A stretch of DNA of 64,000 bases from Henricia sp. BOLD:AAB3569 (GCA_037783545.1 JBBELK010000297.1:2232001-2296000); one strand, 5' to 3'. Shown: positions 1-11,932, counted from the stretch's first letter. The notes: a model not told the origin generated them from the sequence alone. Program-made: numbers and translations.

Positions 1-690
1 ATTTGCATTGAGACACCTGATTTGTATCGCCCTAAGCAAACATTGCCCTGGTTTCATACTTTGATGGTGACCCAAAAGATGAAATTGAAATCGGACGAGC
101 TCACTCACACACAACCATACTTGATCAGAGGTACAAGCACACTGATCCTTTCTCTATACTAAACCCTCATCTCAAACCTTATGCCTAACACTTCATCGCA
201 CTAACACAAAACTTTATTTCAAATCACCCCAACATTCCTAAGTCAGGCTGTTCACATACACAAAAACATTATCCAAGTAAGACTACCCATAACTACTGGC
301 TTAGTGTTCACCACAATAAGCATTACATTCCACAAACAAAAATAGAACAATATCTAATCCTTTTCCTTAGGTTGCAAAAAGCTACCAGTGTAAAAGGAAT
401 ACTTTAAGCCCACAATCTTTACCGTGCAAAGAATTTAACCAACTTAAGAAAACTATATAGAAAGCACATTTTTAAGACGACTATTGAAAACCCCAAAACC
501 ACAACAATAAAGAGGGTCTAACTGACCCTTGGGTTGAGAAACTTTATATAAAGAAAACTTTCACAAAGAAAACTCATGGCCTAATTCAAATTAAATAGGG
601 GGGTGCATATAATTATATGGGAAATGGAATAATCCATTAAATAAAGAGGTAAGTATATACATATATGTCAAAAAAAAAAGAAAATACTTC
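1..690. other. AT-rich stretch without recognisable gene
   Basis: No open frame with protein-like character, no clear repeat pair and no RNA gene was seen here. The sequence is AT-rich and ends just before a tRNA-like repeat. Confidence 0.4.
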
Positions 691-699
691 AACACTGGA

Positions 700-815
700 T
701 GCATTGAAAAGCAACTCGGCTCCACCTGGATTCGAACCGCGGACATGCTTAACGTGCAGACTCCCTTCCAATTCAGCTACATGTATGAAGCCAACCGGTG
801 GTCTCAAATCATGGT
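700..815 (-). repeat. tRNA-derived SINE head or tRNA pseudogene
   Basis: Read on the minus strand, a near-perfect internal B box (GGTTCGAATCC, 729-739) follows an A-box-like AGCTGAATTGG (768-778) at tRNA-like spacing. The anticodon-arm region does not fold cleanly, and no full acceptor stem is obvious. I read it as a tRNA-derived SINE head or an old tRNA pseudogene rather than a working tRNA. Confidence 0.45.
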
Positions 816-1048
816 ACATGTAGTGCAGTTGTTCCATGCTGATTGAGATTGGCTATCACGCGAGCTAATAACAGGCCCTGTACAGAGGGGATAAACCATT
901 CAATGAGATAACCATTGTTTAGGAATACTAAATTTTAAAACCAGCTGGATTAATTGTAAGTACCGGTAGTTACTTGGGGTGATGTAAAATGTGAAATGTC
1001 TGTGAACCAGGCTTTCAAAAATTCAAGTGAGCTCAAGTAAGCATACAT

Positions 1049-1290
1049 CTGGGTCTTTCTATAAATTAGGGGTCCAAAAGTGTGACATTTAGTGTCCCCC
1101 GTTACACCTGATATGTGTTCTTTTTCGTACAAAAATCGTTAAAATGGCTTTTAAACCATTTTCTATGAATTGTACTCACTCTTTGAGATGGAAAGTATTT
1201 AAAGAATGTGTCCTGAATTTACAAAAACAAGATGTAAAATGTAATGGGGACACCACCACTGGACCCCTAATTTATAGAAAAACCCATCTT
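1049..1290. repeat. Small inverted-repeat element (MITE-like)
   Basis: Arms near 1054-1075 and 1264-1285 share a perfect TCTATAAATTAGGGGTCCA and its reverse complement. The roughly 190 bp between them has no convincing coding content. Target duplications were not resolved. Confidence 0.45.
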
Positions 1291-1640
1291 GTGCTTTTCT
1301 TGTGCTTTTATTATCGAAATTTGACTATTTATTAAAATACCGGTATAAATCCCTTCCTCACTACTGCAACTAGTGCAAGGATTGTGTCCGTTTTAAATCC
1401 CAAAATTTCCTATAATTGAAAACGCATGCCAATGGCACATCCACATGTACGTATGTCAATGTTAAGGTGGAAAACGGTAAAGCTTCATAAGATCACTTAT
1501 GTGCATGCGCACGCAAATTTTGTGGTCGATAAATTATGCAATTATAAGATTGATTCAAAATTCAGTGGTACATGTATGACCGTAGGCATAGAAAAAAATG
1601 ATTGTGCAAAAAGTATTTTATGTGGCCGTTATTGTGGAGT

Positions 1641-1795
1641 GTTATGGCCGAGCGGTCTAGTGCGTCGAACTCAAGTTCCTGTGCCAGTACTAGAATGTGG
1701 GATCGATTCCGGGCCATGACGGATTGTGGCACTTGTGCTCTTGAACAAGGCACTTAATTACACTTGTTCCATCCTTCGGAAGGGATGTAAAGCCA
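1641..1795 (+). repeat. tRNA-Leu-derived SINE
   Basis: The head 1641-1720 resembles a tRNA-Leu: TGGCCGAGCGGTC forms the A box and GGATCGATTCC the B box, closing with CCATGAC. It is followed by a body with GTGCTCTTGAACAAGGCAC and CCTTCGGAAGGGATGTAAAG. That kind of tail recurs behind tRNA-Leu heads in SINEs of marine invertebrates and fish (established pattern; exact family not assigned). A T-rich stretch follows. Confidence 0.65.
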
Positions 1796-2064
1796 ATTTT
1801 TGCCAATGTTTGTTTTGTTTTTGACAATATATATATTTTTTAAATATTTGTTTTTAATGAAATGATACCAGCAATTGACGGATTTCCACTGTCAAACACG
1901 GTGGTTTGATTGAAATGTATGCTAAATTTAATACTAACCAATTTGAAGAGCTGGGGATGATAAGACGGCATCCCGTGGCAAATAACTTTTTTTCAAATTG
2001 CAATGTTGGCATCTACGATACAAGGGGAATGATGGATAAGTAATATTGACTGAAAACACTACAT

Positions 2065-2165
2065 ATAACACTATAAGCAACTAACAATGGAAATTGAACA
2101 CACACCATTGTTAATAACAATGGTTAATGTGCCCAATTTATATTGTTAGTTGCTCATAGTGTTAG
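2065..2165. repeat. Palindromic hairpin element, about 100 bp
   Basis: The two halves 2065-2115 and 2116-2165 are near-complete reverse complements, starting with ATAACACTATAAGCAACTAAC. Such short perfect foldbacks are typical of tiny MITEs. No coding content. Confidence 0.5.
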
Positions 2166-3030
2166 TAGATGAATACTTCTCTAATTTAGTAATTTTTCAA
2201 ATTTGGTACATGTAAGATTTTCTTTATCAATAGTTTTAAAACAGTTTTTAGTAGGCTAGGAGGCGCCTGTCTCCTGGAAAGGTCGAGACATCACTGATGC
2301 TGGTGGAGGGTTAACCTAATCCTTCACTGGCGTGACAGGCGTATCCCCATACTTCGGTTTGGGCATTCAGTAATTTATTTTGCAGTTCTCATATTTTTTG
2401 GGTAGTAAACGTAGTTGAGATTTAAACACTCAGTAGCTCGTAACATCATTTACGTATTTCTAAAGACAAATAGCTTAGGCCTGCTTCAAACGTCGCACTG
2501 ATGCCTAGTCGATTTAAATTCAACTTGGCACGACGTTAGCACATGTAAGCACGGCAGTGGTTTCAAACGTCGAACTTAATTGCAAACTCCGAGTCCAGCT
2601 CAAATACTTCCCACATGGCGGATGAGTATTGTGCATGTCATGGGCACGTCACGTCCATTCTGTCCATTATATGTCGCCATATTTATTATTTTGATGCGCT
2701 TATTTGTTGGTTATTTCTTTGCTTGCATGCGCCCTCCTAACTGTTAACACAATTGCGGCCCAATTTCGAACTGGAATTTATTTCGACACGGCATAAGCGC
2801 GGGTTTAAAGCGGACCTTACTCGACTGCAGATAAGTGAGAGTACAAAAAGCTAAGAGTTGATCAAATCGGCTGTTTCAGCAAAGGAGAAGGGATTTTCTC
2901 TTCTTCCTAGCTGAAAGACTTGTTTGGTTTGGAGTGAAAACAAGCATGCCAAAATTCAATTTAGTAAAATGCTATTGGGAGATTGAATATTAAATTTGTT
3001 AAACACGGCCTAATTGAATTTATATATTTA

Positions 3031-3355
3031 TAAAGGCCAATTTACATGATCATACTTTTCTTCAAAATCTTCATCCAACATTTGTATAATGATGTTCACA
3101 CTTGTTCAAGGTAACTAGACGTATGTACCAGACATTGTTCACGAATGGTTTATGGATTTTGTGGATTTTCATACAACCTCAAATACCATGTGACCTAATT
3201 CTGTAATCGGATTGGTTTAGAAGTTGATTATCATGCAACATGTTCAAAGCTTGTTTGCAGATGTCCAATTTCCCATACACTATATAACATTTTCTCCTGA
3301 ACATCATGTTGGATGAAATTCATGAATAAAAGTATATCGTGTAAATTGGCCTTTA
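3031..3355. repeat. MITE with about 50-bp terminal inverted repeats
   Basis: The left end TAAAGGCCAATTTACA and the right end TGTAAATTGGCCTTTA are inverted copies, and similarity extends about 50 bp inwards on each side, including ATCCAACAT/ATGTTGGAT. The 325-bp element has no ORF. The flanks are AT-rich, so the target duplication is ambiguous. Confidence 0.6.
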
Positions 3356-3595
3356 GTGACGGCTTGGTGATGGCAAAGGGAACAGACCACTAGGGAGGAG
3401 TTGTCAAAGGCCACTTAAGTAGGACAGACTAATGGGGCTGATAAAGCAACTAATATAGTAGTTGGGTGAACACATGTCCCCATTGGTTAGTCAAAGGAGT
3501 TATGTTTGATTGTGACTTTGATTTTATGTCATGCCCTCCTGCTGCAAGTACACGTTCTTGTAATTATATTTAACAACAAACATCAACTCTATAGT

Positions 3596-3788
3596 TAGGG
3601 GTCGTCCAAAGTTGTCAACATTTTCACGGTTTTACAAAGCGTACGGGGGGAGGGGGGCGTCAAGGGCCAATTTTAACATTTCACGGTTGTGACAAACCAT
3701 GTTAAGTAGTATTCTTTTGGAGGGAGGGATGTCCTGGAAAATACTATGCCTTGTAGAACTGTAAAAATGTTAACTTTGGGCAGCCCTA
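3596..3788. repeat. MITE, about 190 bp
   Basis: The ends TAGGGGTCGTCCAAAGTT and AACTTTGGGCAGCCCTA are imperfect inverted repeats, and AACATTTT/AAAATGTT continues the pairing inside. The interior contains a G-run and is non-coding. Confidence 0.5.
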
Positions 3789-4079
3789 GTTTTGGACGGA
3801 AAGTCCAAAGTGTTTTTTGTTGGGCAGGTGCTGCCTTACTGATTTTCCAGTTGGTGATCGTTGCCGATACGTTAACATTGTATAAGCTTTAAAGAATGCG
3901 TTTGATCTTTCGCATCAAAGTCGTATAGAGTCCAACTGCGAGCTCGTGGTTCAAAAATGCGGAACATTGGTTTGGTACAATGTGAGCTGCCAAAGTCAGA
4001 AACTGAAGAGTCATCTCTGCTAACTTACATTTCACAGATCGTAGTTGATCTCGACGCCATCGGCCTTAATCACGATCAG

Positions 4080-6020
4080 GCTGTCTGTGCTTCACAGGAT
4101 CGGGCAGGATGGCTGAGACAAATTTCGAGAATTTAAGCTAATGGCCACTGGTCACAACGTCTGTCAAAACGGGCTCGAGTAGCGTCAACTATAACTGATC
4201 TGGGAGATTCTGTGCAAGACTTGTTGGCTAGGAGTTCAGATGGGTTTGAGAAAGATCAATCTGATTCTCTTTGATGTTTGCTTGGGACAACGTGCTCCCA
4301 TTTGAGTTATTTTATGCCCCAAGTACATTGACGGAAGTTGTTCTGCAGGGATTACAATGGGAATTGTCTCATTTACTTCGATGACCTCATTATTTATTTC
4401 AAGGATTTTGATGAACACATTAGCCAGTTGTCTGTGGTCTGAAACTTAATAAGTGTCTACTTGCACGTCACGAAGTTGGCTATTTAAGACACATATTGTG
4501 TCTTCTAAGAGTATCGATCGCTACATATCCCTAAAAGGCGCGACTACAAGTCCCGTCTCGAAATCAAAACGGAACGAAATGTTGTAGCACTTGCAAGTGG
4601 TACTCTTTGTAAAACAGATCAATGTTGTAGCGTAACTAAGAGAAAATTGCTGGCAGTTGTAGTGCTTAAAGTGATGAACAATCGCGACGTTCATGGACCA
4701 TGTTTCCTGTAGCATACAGATCATGAGTCACTACAGTTTACAAGATGGTTGTTCAGTTCAAAGGAACTAGAAGGGCAAATTGCATGCTGGATAGACATCT
4801 TGAACTCTTTTGATTTCGACATTCAACATCTTCCTGGCAGCTAGGAAACACTACACTTATGCACTATCTAGGTACCCTCATGCTGAAGGATTTGTTGCAT
4901 TCCATATGCCAAGTTGAAGCCAAGAAGACATCGCTGATGACATTTTGTCACCTGAATTATCGAATGGATGGTACTGTCGCCACTGACATGGACAGCAAAA
5001 CCCTCATGCTGAAGTGCACTCGATCCTCTGTGCAGTCCACATGGAACCAAAAAGACATCGTTAAAGCACAGCACGCTGATGACATTTTGTCACCAATCAT
5101 CGAATGGAAATGGGCTGGACAAAGACCTGATAGTACTGTCGCCACTGACATGGACAGCAAAACCAAGGGCTACTTTGTACCTGTGTGACCAACTGGAGTT
5201 ACATCAACAATGGTCTAATGACATTGGTGATGGCTCTCAGACGCTTAGAGTGATGTAGAAACAACTGAAAATCATTGCCCATGGTATGTCTTTATCTGGG
5301 GGTCACCTTGGTGTTGAAATGAATGGAGTCTTTTGCTATGCCCAATCAGAAAGAAGAGACAGTGGCTCGAATTCTTGTAGAGGAAGTAATTTTTCATGTT
5401 GGCATTCCAGTGGTTATCCACAGCAATCGATGCAGAAACTTTGAAGTGGCTCTCTTTCAGCAGATTTCAGATGTCGGGTGTATACAAGACTAAAACCACA
5501 GCGTTACCATCCGCAAACAGACGGGCTAGTGGAACATTTCAGACTGATTTCAATGTATATCGGAGATGATCAGTTTGATTGGGATGATCATTTGCAATGA
5601 GCACTCGTCCACAAAGTGTACACCAAATTTCCCGATGTTGGGAAGCGATGTTAACTTCCCTCTTAATCTGATGGCAGGAGTAAGTCCAGATTCCTCAGAT
5701 GAGCCAACTGATATATTTGTTTACAATATACCCAGCAATGGTTGAGAAAGGCTTAACATCCAAATGTATGTGCAGACATTTCTAAGGCAATGAAATGACA
5801 GAAGCGGCTCTGTGACTTTAAGAAAACTGGGAGCCCATTTCAGTAAGGAGATCTTGTCTGGCTGTACATTTTTCAGAAGAGACGAAGTAAAAGTCCTAAA
5901 CTACAAATTTTGGAGTGGTCCTCATAAAGTCATCCATTTTTGGATGCCAATTATTGTGTTCGACTTGCTAATGGAATTTATCCTCGTACTGTCCATTTTG
6001 ATTTGCTAAAGCCATATTAT
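4080..6020 (+). mobile_element. Old Ty3/gypsy-type retrotransposon fossil (partial)
   Basis: Translated fragments in order along the plus strand resemble a reverse transcriptase palm (FDDLIIYF near 4377), an RNase H end, an integrase zinc-binding start (SLSGGHLGV near 5290) and an integrase core (near 5380-5540), then a C-terminal integrase tail. No LTR pair was recognised. It is heavily decayed with many breaks and is clearly the oldest retroelement in the window. A block of about 90 bp inside it (near 4930-4995 and 5080-5165) is duplicated in tandem. Confidence 0.7.
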
Positions 6021-6208
6021 GGACGGTAAATTAAGCTACTTCAGTTGATGATGATTGCTCAGATAGTCTAAATATCTTTCTCAAGACCAAACGATTATCT
6101 CTAGTGACACAGATATTTTGTTGGCAGAGATGGCTGATCAGAGCGACTTTGATGTTGCATCGAATGTTCTTTCTGCACACATGTACCACTAGACTGCATT
6201 TGTCATAG

Positions 6209-6646
6209 ACCCGTTCTCACTAGAGAAAAAGCTTCGTTCAATAAATATTAGTAAATCAGCGCTAGTTAATGAAGCATGCGTTCATATATCACTTAACGAA
6301 GAGCAACCGCTGACGAAGATCGAATGAAGCTGTGGGAGGTCGTACATGAGCGTCGCGCATCAAGCGATGAGCTTCAAAGTTCTAGAAACGCTGTGTGGTT
6401 TTCCAGCGGCGCGTCAAAAACAACTCTTGCTTAGCGCTCGACACACAACGTGCTTGTGCAACGTCAGGCTCGCCAAATCACTTCGTCGAACAAAGGGAGC
6501 TGTTCACATTACAAATTTGCTTTGTCAAATGAAGTGATTCTAATCATCGTCGAATGAAGAGGCGTGCGTTCACATCAGGAAATCTTTGTCGAATGATCAT
6601 CGAATCATCGCCGAACAAAGTGATTTCTCTTGTGAGAACAGGGTCA
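6209..6646. mobile_element. Non-autonomous DNA transposon, 438 bp, with 5-bp target duplication
   Basis: The left terminus ACCCGTTCTCACTAGAGAAA and the right terminus TTTCTCTTGTGAGAACAGGGT form about 20-bp terminal inverted repeats. CATAG flanks both sides (6204-6208 and 6647-6651) and reads as the target duplication. The interior is built from variants of TCGAACAAAG and TCGAATGAAG and has no transposase. Single ends of the same family occur near 10697 and 12054. Confidence 0.7.
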
Positions 6647-6837
6647 TAGTCGCCCTCAAGCTTAAATGAGGAGAGATGACTATGAATTATTTGAACTTTA
6701 GTACTAGGTCACAAGCTCAAAAAAGTCGGCATTTCATGCATAATAGGCTCTTAAGTGTGGCCATGTTTTGTGTTTTAATGGTCTTTCCTTTGCCTATTAC
6801 TAAATTTCATCTGATTTTTCTGGATTGCAAAGTGTAA

Positions 6838-6907
6838 ATGCAAAAGGTGAATTGAAAAGGTGGATCAGATCCGGGTCTGATTCGCCTTTTTCAAGTCACC
6901 TTTTGCG
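6838..6907. repeat. Short perfect-type hairpin
   Basis: TGCAAAAGGTGAATTGAAAA pairs with TTTTTCAAGTCACCTTTTGC around a centre near 6872. It is about 70 bp long and non-coding, and is probably a minute foldback element. Confidence 0.4.
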
Positions 6908-7463
6908 GTACAGTTGAACCACCCAATTGTCAAGGTCGCTTGTCGTTTAAATCCTACATGTACCGCGATACAGATTTGGCAATTTGAGCGTCCTTGGGGG
7001 CAGTGCCTACCGTAGGTTTAATCAACGAATCCGCGCATGCACTGCGGTCACGGCGGTGACTTTAGTGGTTTGTACGTAAACACTGGTAAAGGCGAGTTAA
7101 AGCCAAATCAAGGTGTATAGTGTAAATATGGCAAATGTTCAATTTTGTGGTCGCAATAAAAATGCCAGGTTTGTATCCACCTTAATCGTTTCTAGTGTAA
7201 ACAGGGTGTAAGAGTTGCATGTACATTGTAGTTGACCGATATTTAGTGTAAATAATAACTCTTTCAGTGTCAAGGCCCGTACAAGTACGATCTATTATAT
7301 GTACTCTAAATATCGTACATCGTATATCGTACATATACAACATTGGCACTTTTAAACAGGTTTTCTTCTTCAAAAATGCCATAATATGCAATATCATCGA
7401 AGTACGGCGTCGTAGTTTCCCGAGAGTAGTCTGAGCAGTTCTGAGCAGCTCTGAGCAGCTAAG

Positions 7464-7618
7464 ATGGCGGCGCCCATAGTAAAATGCACTCACTTCTCTG
7501 CAGAGGAAGTTTTTGAGTATTTATTTTCAGAATTGGCCAGTGAAAAAGATCGATTTTTATCACTTAATAAAACAATACCATCAATTCTAGAATCTATAAA
7601 AGAATATACAACATTTGG
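7464..7618 (+). CDS. Candidate first coding exon, unidentified protein
   Basis: The ATG at 7464 sits in a strong animal start context (AAGATGGCGGCGCCC) and opens a frame of acidic, helix-like character (MAAPIVKCTHFSAEEVFEYL). A good donor, GTGAGT, follows at 7619. The frame stays open past it to a stop at 7692, so a single-exon 76-residue reading is also possible. Three CTGAGCAGYT repeats lie immediately upstream. I do not recognise the protein. No later exon could be matched with confidence, so a chance ORF is not excluded. Confidence 0.3.
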
Positions 7619-7714
7619 TGAGTACAACACTTTAGAGTTACCCGTTGAAAAAGTGCTAGCACTGAAAGAGTTAATTACATGTAGTTGTAAATAGGGTAAG
7701 TTTCAGTGTAAGCT

Positions 7715-7809
7715 TTAAAGGCAGGGGCTCGTCAGCAATGCGCACCCCTAATTCGTGCCACAAAATACGCAGCTGCACGTAGCAATATGCTGACGAGCCT
7801 GTACCTTTA
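7715..7809. repeat. Small hairpin MITE with GGCTCGTCAGCA ends
   Basis: TAAAGG...GGCTCGTCAGCA at the left pairs with TGCTGACGAGCC...CCTTTA at the right, giving a foldback of about 95 bp. Related single-end fragments lie at about 13467 and 33448, just where the duplicated zinc-finger segment is interrupted. Confidence 0.55.
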
Positions 7810-8208
7810 ATCTACATGTACACTGACAGTCAATGAAAGCATATCACTTTTTTTTGTTTAGAAATAAACATGCCCTTAGCAATTTGTAGTGTACAGGTAC
7901 ATGTATACCGCATTCTAGACACAATAGTTATAGCACTCGGACCAGTGAATTTCACACTACAATTACTTTATTTATTAACAACTTTAAAAATTTGTTTAAA
8001 TCTTAAGGGTGATGCGTTTTCATTGACTGTCAGTATATTTTGTTAACATATGGGGGCAATTACATGAACAAAATGGACATTTCCAGAAAATTTAGAATTA
8101 TACCGAACTTGTGAGGAAAATGGATTTAGATGATAGCAATTGGGACAAGCTTCCACAAAAACAGAATTGGTGCTGAATTGTTGTGGAAAATGTACTACAA
8201 ATTCGTCT

Positions 8209-8951
8209 AAGCTAAGACGTCCTAACTTTTGGATATTGCAAGACAATTTTCATAGCTAAGATGTCATAAATTCAGTTAGGACATATGATGTGTCTCAGAC
8301 TTAAGACGGTTATATTGCAATCCACCCCAGGGGTGGATTGCAATATTACCGTCTTAGGTCTGAGACACATCATACAATGTATGTCCTACCTGAATTTATT
8401 ACATCGTAATTAGCTACGACACATTGAAAAATGTCTTGCAATATCCAAAAGTTGGGACGTCTTAGCTAAGACATAACAGCTTGTAGGCCTATGTCTTTAC
8501 TGTTGTGAGCGGCGTTCCAATCGCATTCGTGTGCTTGCATACCATCGCGCATGTGCATTTACATGATACATTACTTGTCGATTGTTGCTGCCGTACGTAC
8601 GCGTGACAGTGGCATGAAAAACATAGTGAAAACTTTCAGAATTAACCGTAGGCCCAGCTTGAATCATAATTTCGTTTCAGTGAAAAGTTTAAACTGAGTT
8701 AAAGAAAGACAAACTATCAAAAAATAAGTTGTTGATCCTAGTTAAAATGCTCATTTTGTCTGAATTGAGCAGGAAATTTCGAACAATTTTCTAAAGACAT
8801 AACTTAGGACACATATTAGGTGTCTTAAATTGTATGTGTCCTAGAACCCAAGTTGGGATACATAAATGTTTATTGCAAGGCAAAATAATGTATGATGTCT
8901 TAGTGATGTCAGAGTTAGGACGTCCTAACTGTCTTTATTGCAATCCACTCC
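8209..8951. mobile_element. Two TIR elements meeting head-to-head (GGGTGGATTGCAATA family)
   Basis: One element spans about 8331-8951, with GGGTGGATTGCAATA at its left and CAATCCACTCC at its right. A second, partial copy lies at 8209-8329 in opposite orientation, so that the termini CAATCCACCCC and GGGTGGATTG abut and create a palindrome of about 260 bp. The same terminus is found on the larger element at 15921-17229. No transposase is encoded. The right end of the cluster cuts into a possible exon (8952-9127). Confidence 0.6.
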
Positions 8952-9127
8952 AGACCTCTTAGTTGGAACATGATTAACAACTGCATCATACACAATCATC
9001 CTTGAGAACTTCTGACCTTCCTTCTGCAGAGTTGTACTTCTATAACTAGCCGATGCATGCAAGCTTTCTACTGTTTCTTCAAGTTTCAGCTTTTCATTTT
9101 CCAGTGCTCTTATCTCTGCATCTCTGC
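8952..9127 (-). CDS. Candidate coiled-coil exon, interrupted by a MITE
   Basis: On the minus strand an acceptor-like CTAAG precedes a frame of about 58 codons with strong coiled-coil composition (AEIRALENEKLKLEETVESL), followed by a more globular stretch (MIVYDAVVNHV). The frame ends where the GGATTGCAATA element begins, so the exon appears cut by that insertion. It has no ATG of its own. The protein is not recognised. Leucine/glutamate heptads argue for real coding sequence, but a frame of this length could occur by chance. Confidence 0.35.
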
Positions 9128-10442
9128 CTTAGTTATCACTCCGAGTGAACGTTTTCCTCCAATAATCACACTTCATTTTCCTAAAATGATAAAAATAAAC
9201 AATGATAATGATTGCATCTTACGTTGCTCACTGCCAATATCATTTGGTGCTTGCTATATTAAAATTAATAATTAAGGCTATTGCAAGTTAATTGATCTCT
9301 TGTTTAGGAAAACATATACTATTACCACTACTAGCTACATGTATGTCGGCATTAAAAGCCAAGCTCTCCAGTGGAGGTACCACACATCGCGATCGATCAT
9401 ACAAGCTGCCAGTTCTTCCATGTTTGTTATATCTGCATCCAACAAGAGAGATTTGACCATCGTCATTGGTGGACGTCCAACTCTCATCTACATGTACATC
9501 AACCTGATACATACTTAACTGACAAATGTCCCATGTGCGTCTTATGACGGCGGTTATGTGCAAATATGCCCTCTCGCCAGTATGGGGCCTCATGTGCATG
9601 TTTAAGGCACCAGTCTCTGTTAATGTACATTATCACGGTGTTTGTGTGCACGTGGCAGTATGGGTTCTCATGTGTTTTTTTTTTGGAAAATCCCCCGGCA
9701 GTTCCTAAAATGATAAAAATAAACAATGATAATGATTGCATCTTACATATGTAGCACACTGTCAATATCATTTGGTGCTTGCTACATGTATATTAAAAGG
9801 AATAATTAAGGCAAATGCAAGTTTATTGATCTGTTCTTTAGGAAAACATATAAAAAAAACATGAACATCTTGCAAAATTGTCATTATTCAGAAAAATAAA
9901 TACTTCCGATAGTTGTGACCACTCTGTGTCAATGTCTTAATGTTTGAATGGTTGATGAAGACACATCTTTCCCAAATCTTGATTTAGAGTCCCCCTGCCT
10001 TCTCTCTAACTACATCAGCCTTATATAACTGACAAATGTCTCATGTATGGGTTCTCATATGTCTCATGTATGGGTTCTCATATGTCTCATGTGTGTCTTC
10101 AAGTCTTCAATTCTTGTGAATGTCTTGATGTTTAAATGGTTGATGATGACACACCTCTTTCTCAAATCTTGATTTGGAGTCCCCCTGCCTTCTCTCTATC
10201 TACATAAACCTTATGTTACTGACAAATGTCACAAAGTCCCCAGTGCAACATCTTTGAATCGGTCTTGTAATCGATTTCCTTCTGATAAGACACTATGTAG
10301 ACATGACTTAGCAATACATCAAACTTGCTAAAAAATAAATGTTGCTTGACATTTCTAAACCACTAACCAAAATAAGGGAAAACAAATAGTATATAAATGA
10401 ATTGAAATAACATTAACTGGATGCCTACTTGAACCTGGCCAG

Positions 10443-10575
10443 ACTGTATGCTGACCGTGTGCGTGTCATGAATGACCAGGCTGATTGGGTGACGAGTGTG
10501 GAACAGCAACTGGACAATCAGGGACCTCTCAGTAATGACATCGGGACGTTGGAAGATCAGTACAATAAGATGAAG
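10443..10575 (+). CDS. Spectrin-repeat-like exon, copy 1
   Basis: After an AG at 10442 the frame reads LYADRVRVMNDQADWVTSVE and then a helix ending QDQ-like (IGTLEDQYNKMK). It closes in phase 0 at a perfect donor AAG|GTAAGT (10576). The pattern W-x(3)-VE-x-L, then P-L-S-x-D and L-x-x-Q-x-x-K is what spectrin repeats show between helix A and helix B in spectrin, dystonin/MACF, nesprin and dystrophin. It would be one exon of a large cytoskeletal gene running on the plus strand. No neighbouring exon was found, so the exact gene is unknown. Confidence 0.5.
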
Positions 10576-11799
10576 GTAAGTGCAGGCGTGGCTTTTACAA
10601 AATGTGACATCTGTATCGCCTTTATCGATCGTCATTTGCATTTGTTATCTTGCACAGTTCTCTACAAGTTACAGTTAAAGATCGATCCTGCAGTACCCGT
10701 TCTCACTAGAGAAAACACTTTGTTTGACGAAGATTACCGGTAGTTAATCATCATGCGCATATGGCTCGAAATACCCACTGGACCGGTGGACCGAGGCCAG
10801 CAATTTAAGCCTCGGTCTAGTGCTTTCTCTACCATACTAGACCAGTGGTCCTGTTAATGTACATTATCACGGAGTTTGTGTGCACGTGGCAGTATGGGTT
10901 CTCATGTGGTTTTTTTTTGAAAATCCTCCTGCAGTTCCTAAAATGATAAAAATTAACAATGATAATGATCGCATCTTACATATGTAGCACACTGTCAATA
11001 TCATTTGGTGCTTGCTACATGTATATTAAAATGAATAATTAAGGCAAATGCAAGTTTATTGATCTTTTCTTTAGGAAAACATATAACAAAACATGAACAT
11101 CTTGCAAAATTGTCATTATTCAGAAAAATAAATACTTCCGATAGTTGTGACCACTCTGTGTCAATGTCTTAATGTTTGAATGGTTGATGAAGACACATCT
11201 TTCCCAAATCTTGATTTAGAGTCCCCCTGCCTTCTCTCTAACTACATCAGCCTTATATAACTGACAAATGTCTAATGTATGGGGTCTCATGTGTGTCTTC
11301 AAGTCTTCAATTCTTGTGAATGTCTTGATGTTTGAATTGTTGATGATGACACACCTCTTTCCCAAATCTTGAATTAGAGTCCCCCTGCCTTCTCTCTAAC
11401 TACATCAGCCTTATATAACTGACAAATGTCTCATGTATGGGTTCTCATGTCTCATGTGCGTCTTCAAGTCTTCAATTCTTGTGAATGTCTTGATGTTTAA
11501 ATGGTTGATGATGACACACCTCTTTCTCAAATCTTGATTTGGAGTCCCCCTGCCTTCTACATAAACCTTATGTTACTGACAAATGTCACAAAGTCCCTAG
11601 TGCAACATCTTTGAATCGGTCTTGTAATCGATTTCCTTCTGATAAGACACTATGTAGACATGACTTAGCAATACATCAAACTTGCTAAAAAATAAATGTT
11701 GCTTGACATTTCTAAACCACTAACCAAAATAAGGGAAAACAAATAGTATATAAATGAATTGAAATAACATTAACTGGATGCCTACTTGAACCTGGCCTG

Positions 11800-11932
11800 A
11801 CTGTATGCTGACCGTGTGCGTGTCATGAATGACCAGGCTGATTGGGTGACGAGTGTAGAACAGCAATTGGACAATCAGGGACCTCTCAGTAATGACATCG
11901 GGACGTTGGAAGATCAGTACAATAAGATGAAG
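11800..11932 (+). CDS. Spectrin-repeat-like exon, copy 2 (probably dead)
   Basis: Nearly identical to copy 1, 1357 bp downstream in the tandem duplication, and with the same donor (AAG|GTAAGT, 11933). The AG that would serve as acceptor in copy 1 (CTGGCCAG) reads CTGGCCTG here, and the upstream in-frame codon is a stop. If that AG is the true acceptor, this copy cannot be spliced in. It is best viewed as a duplicated exon that has lost its splice signal. Confidence 0.45.
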
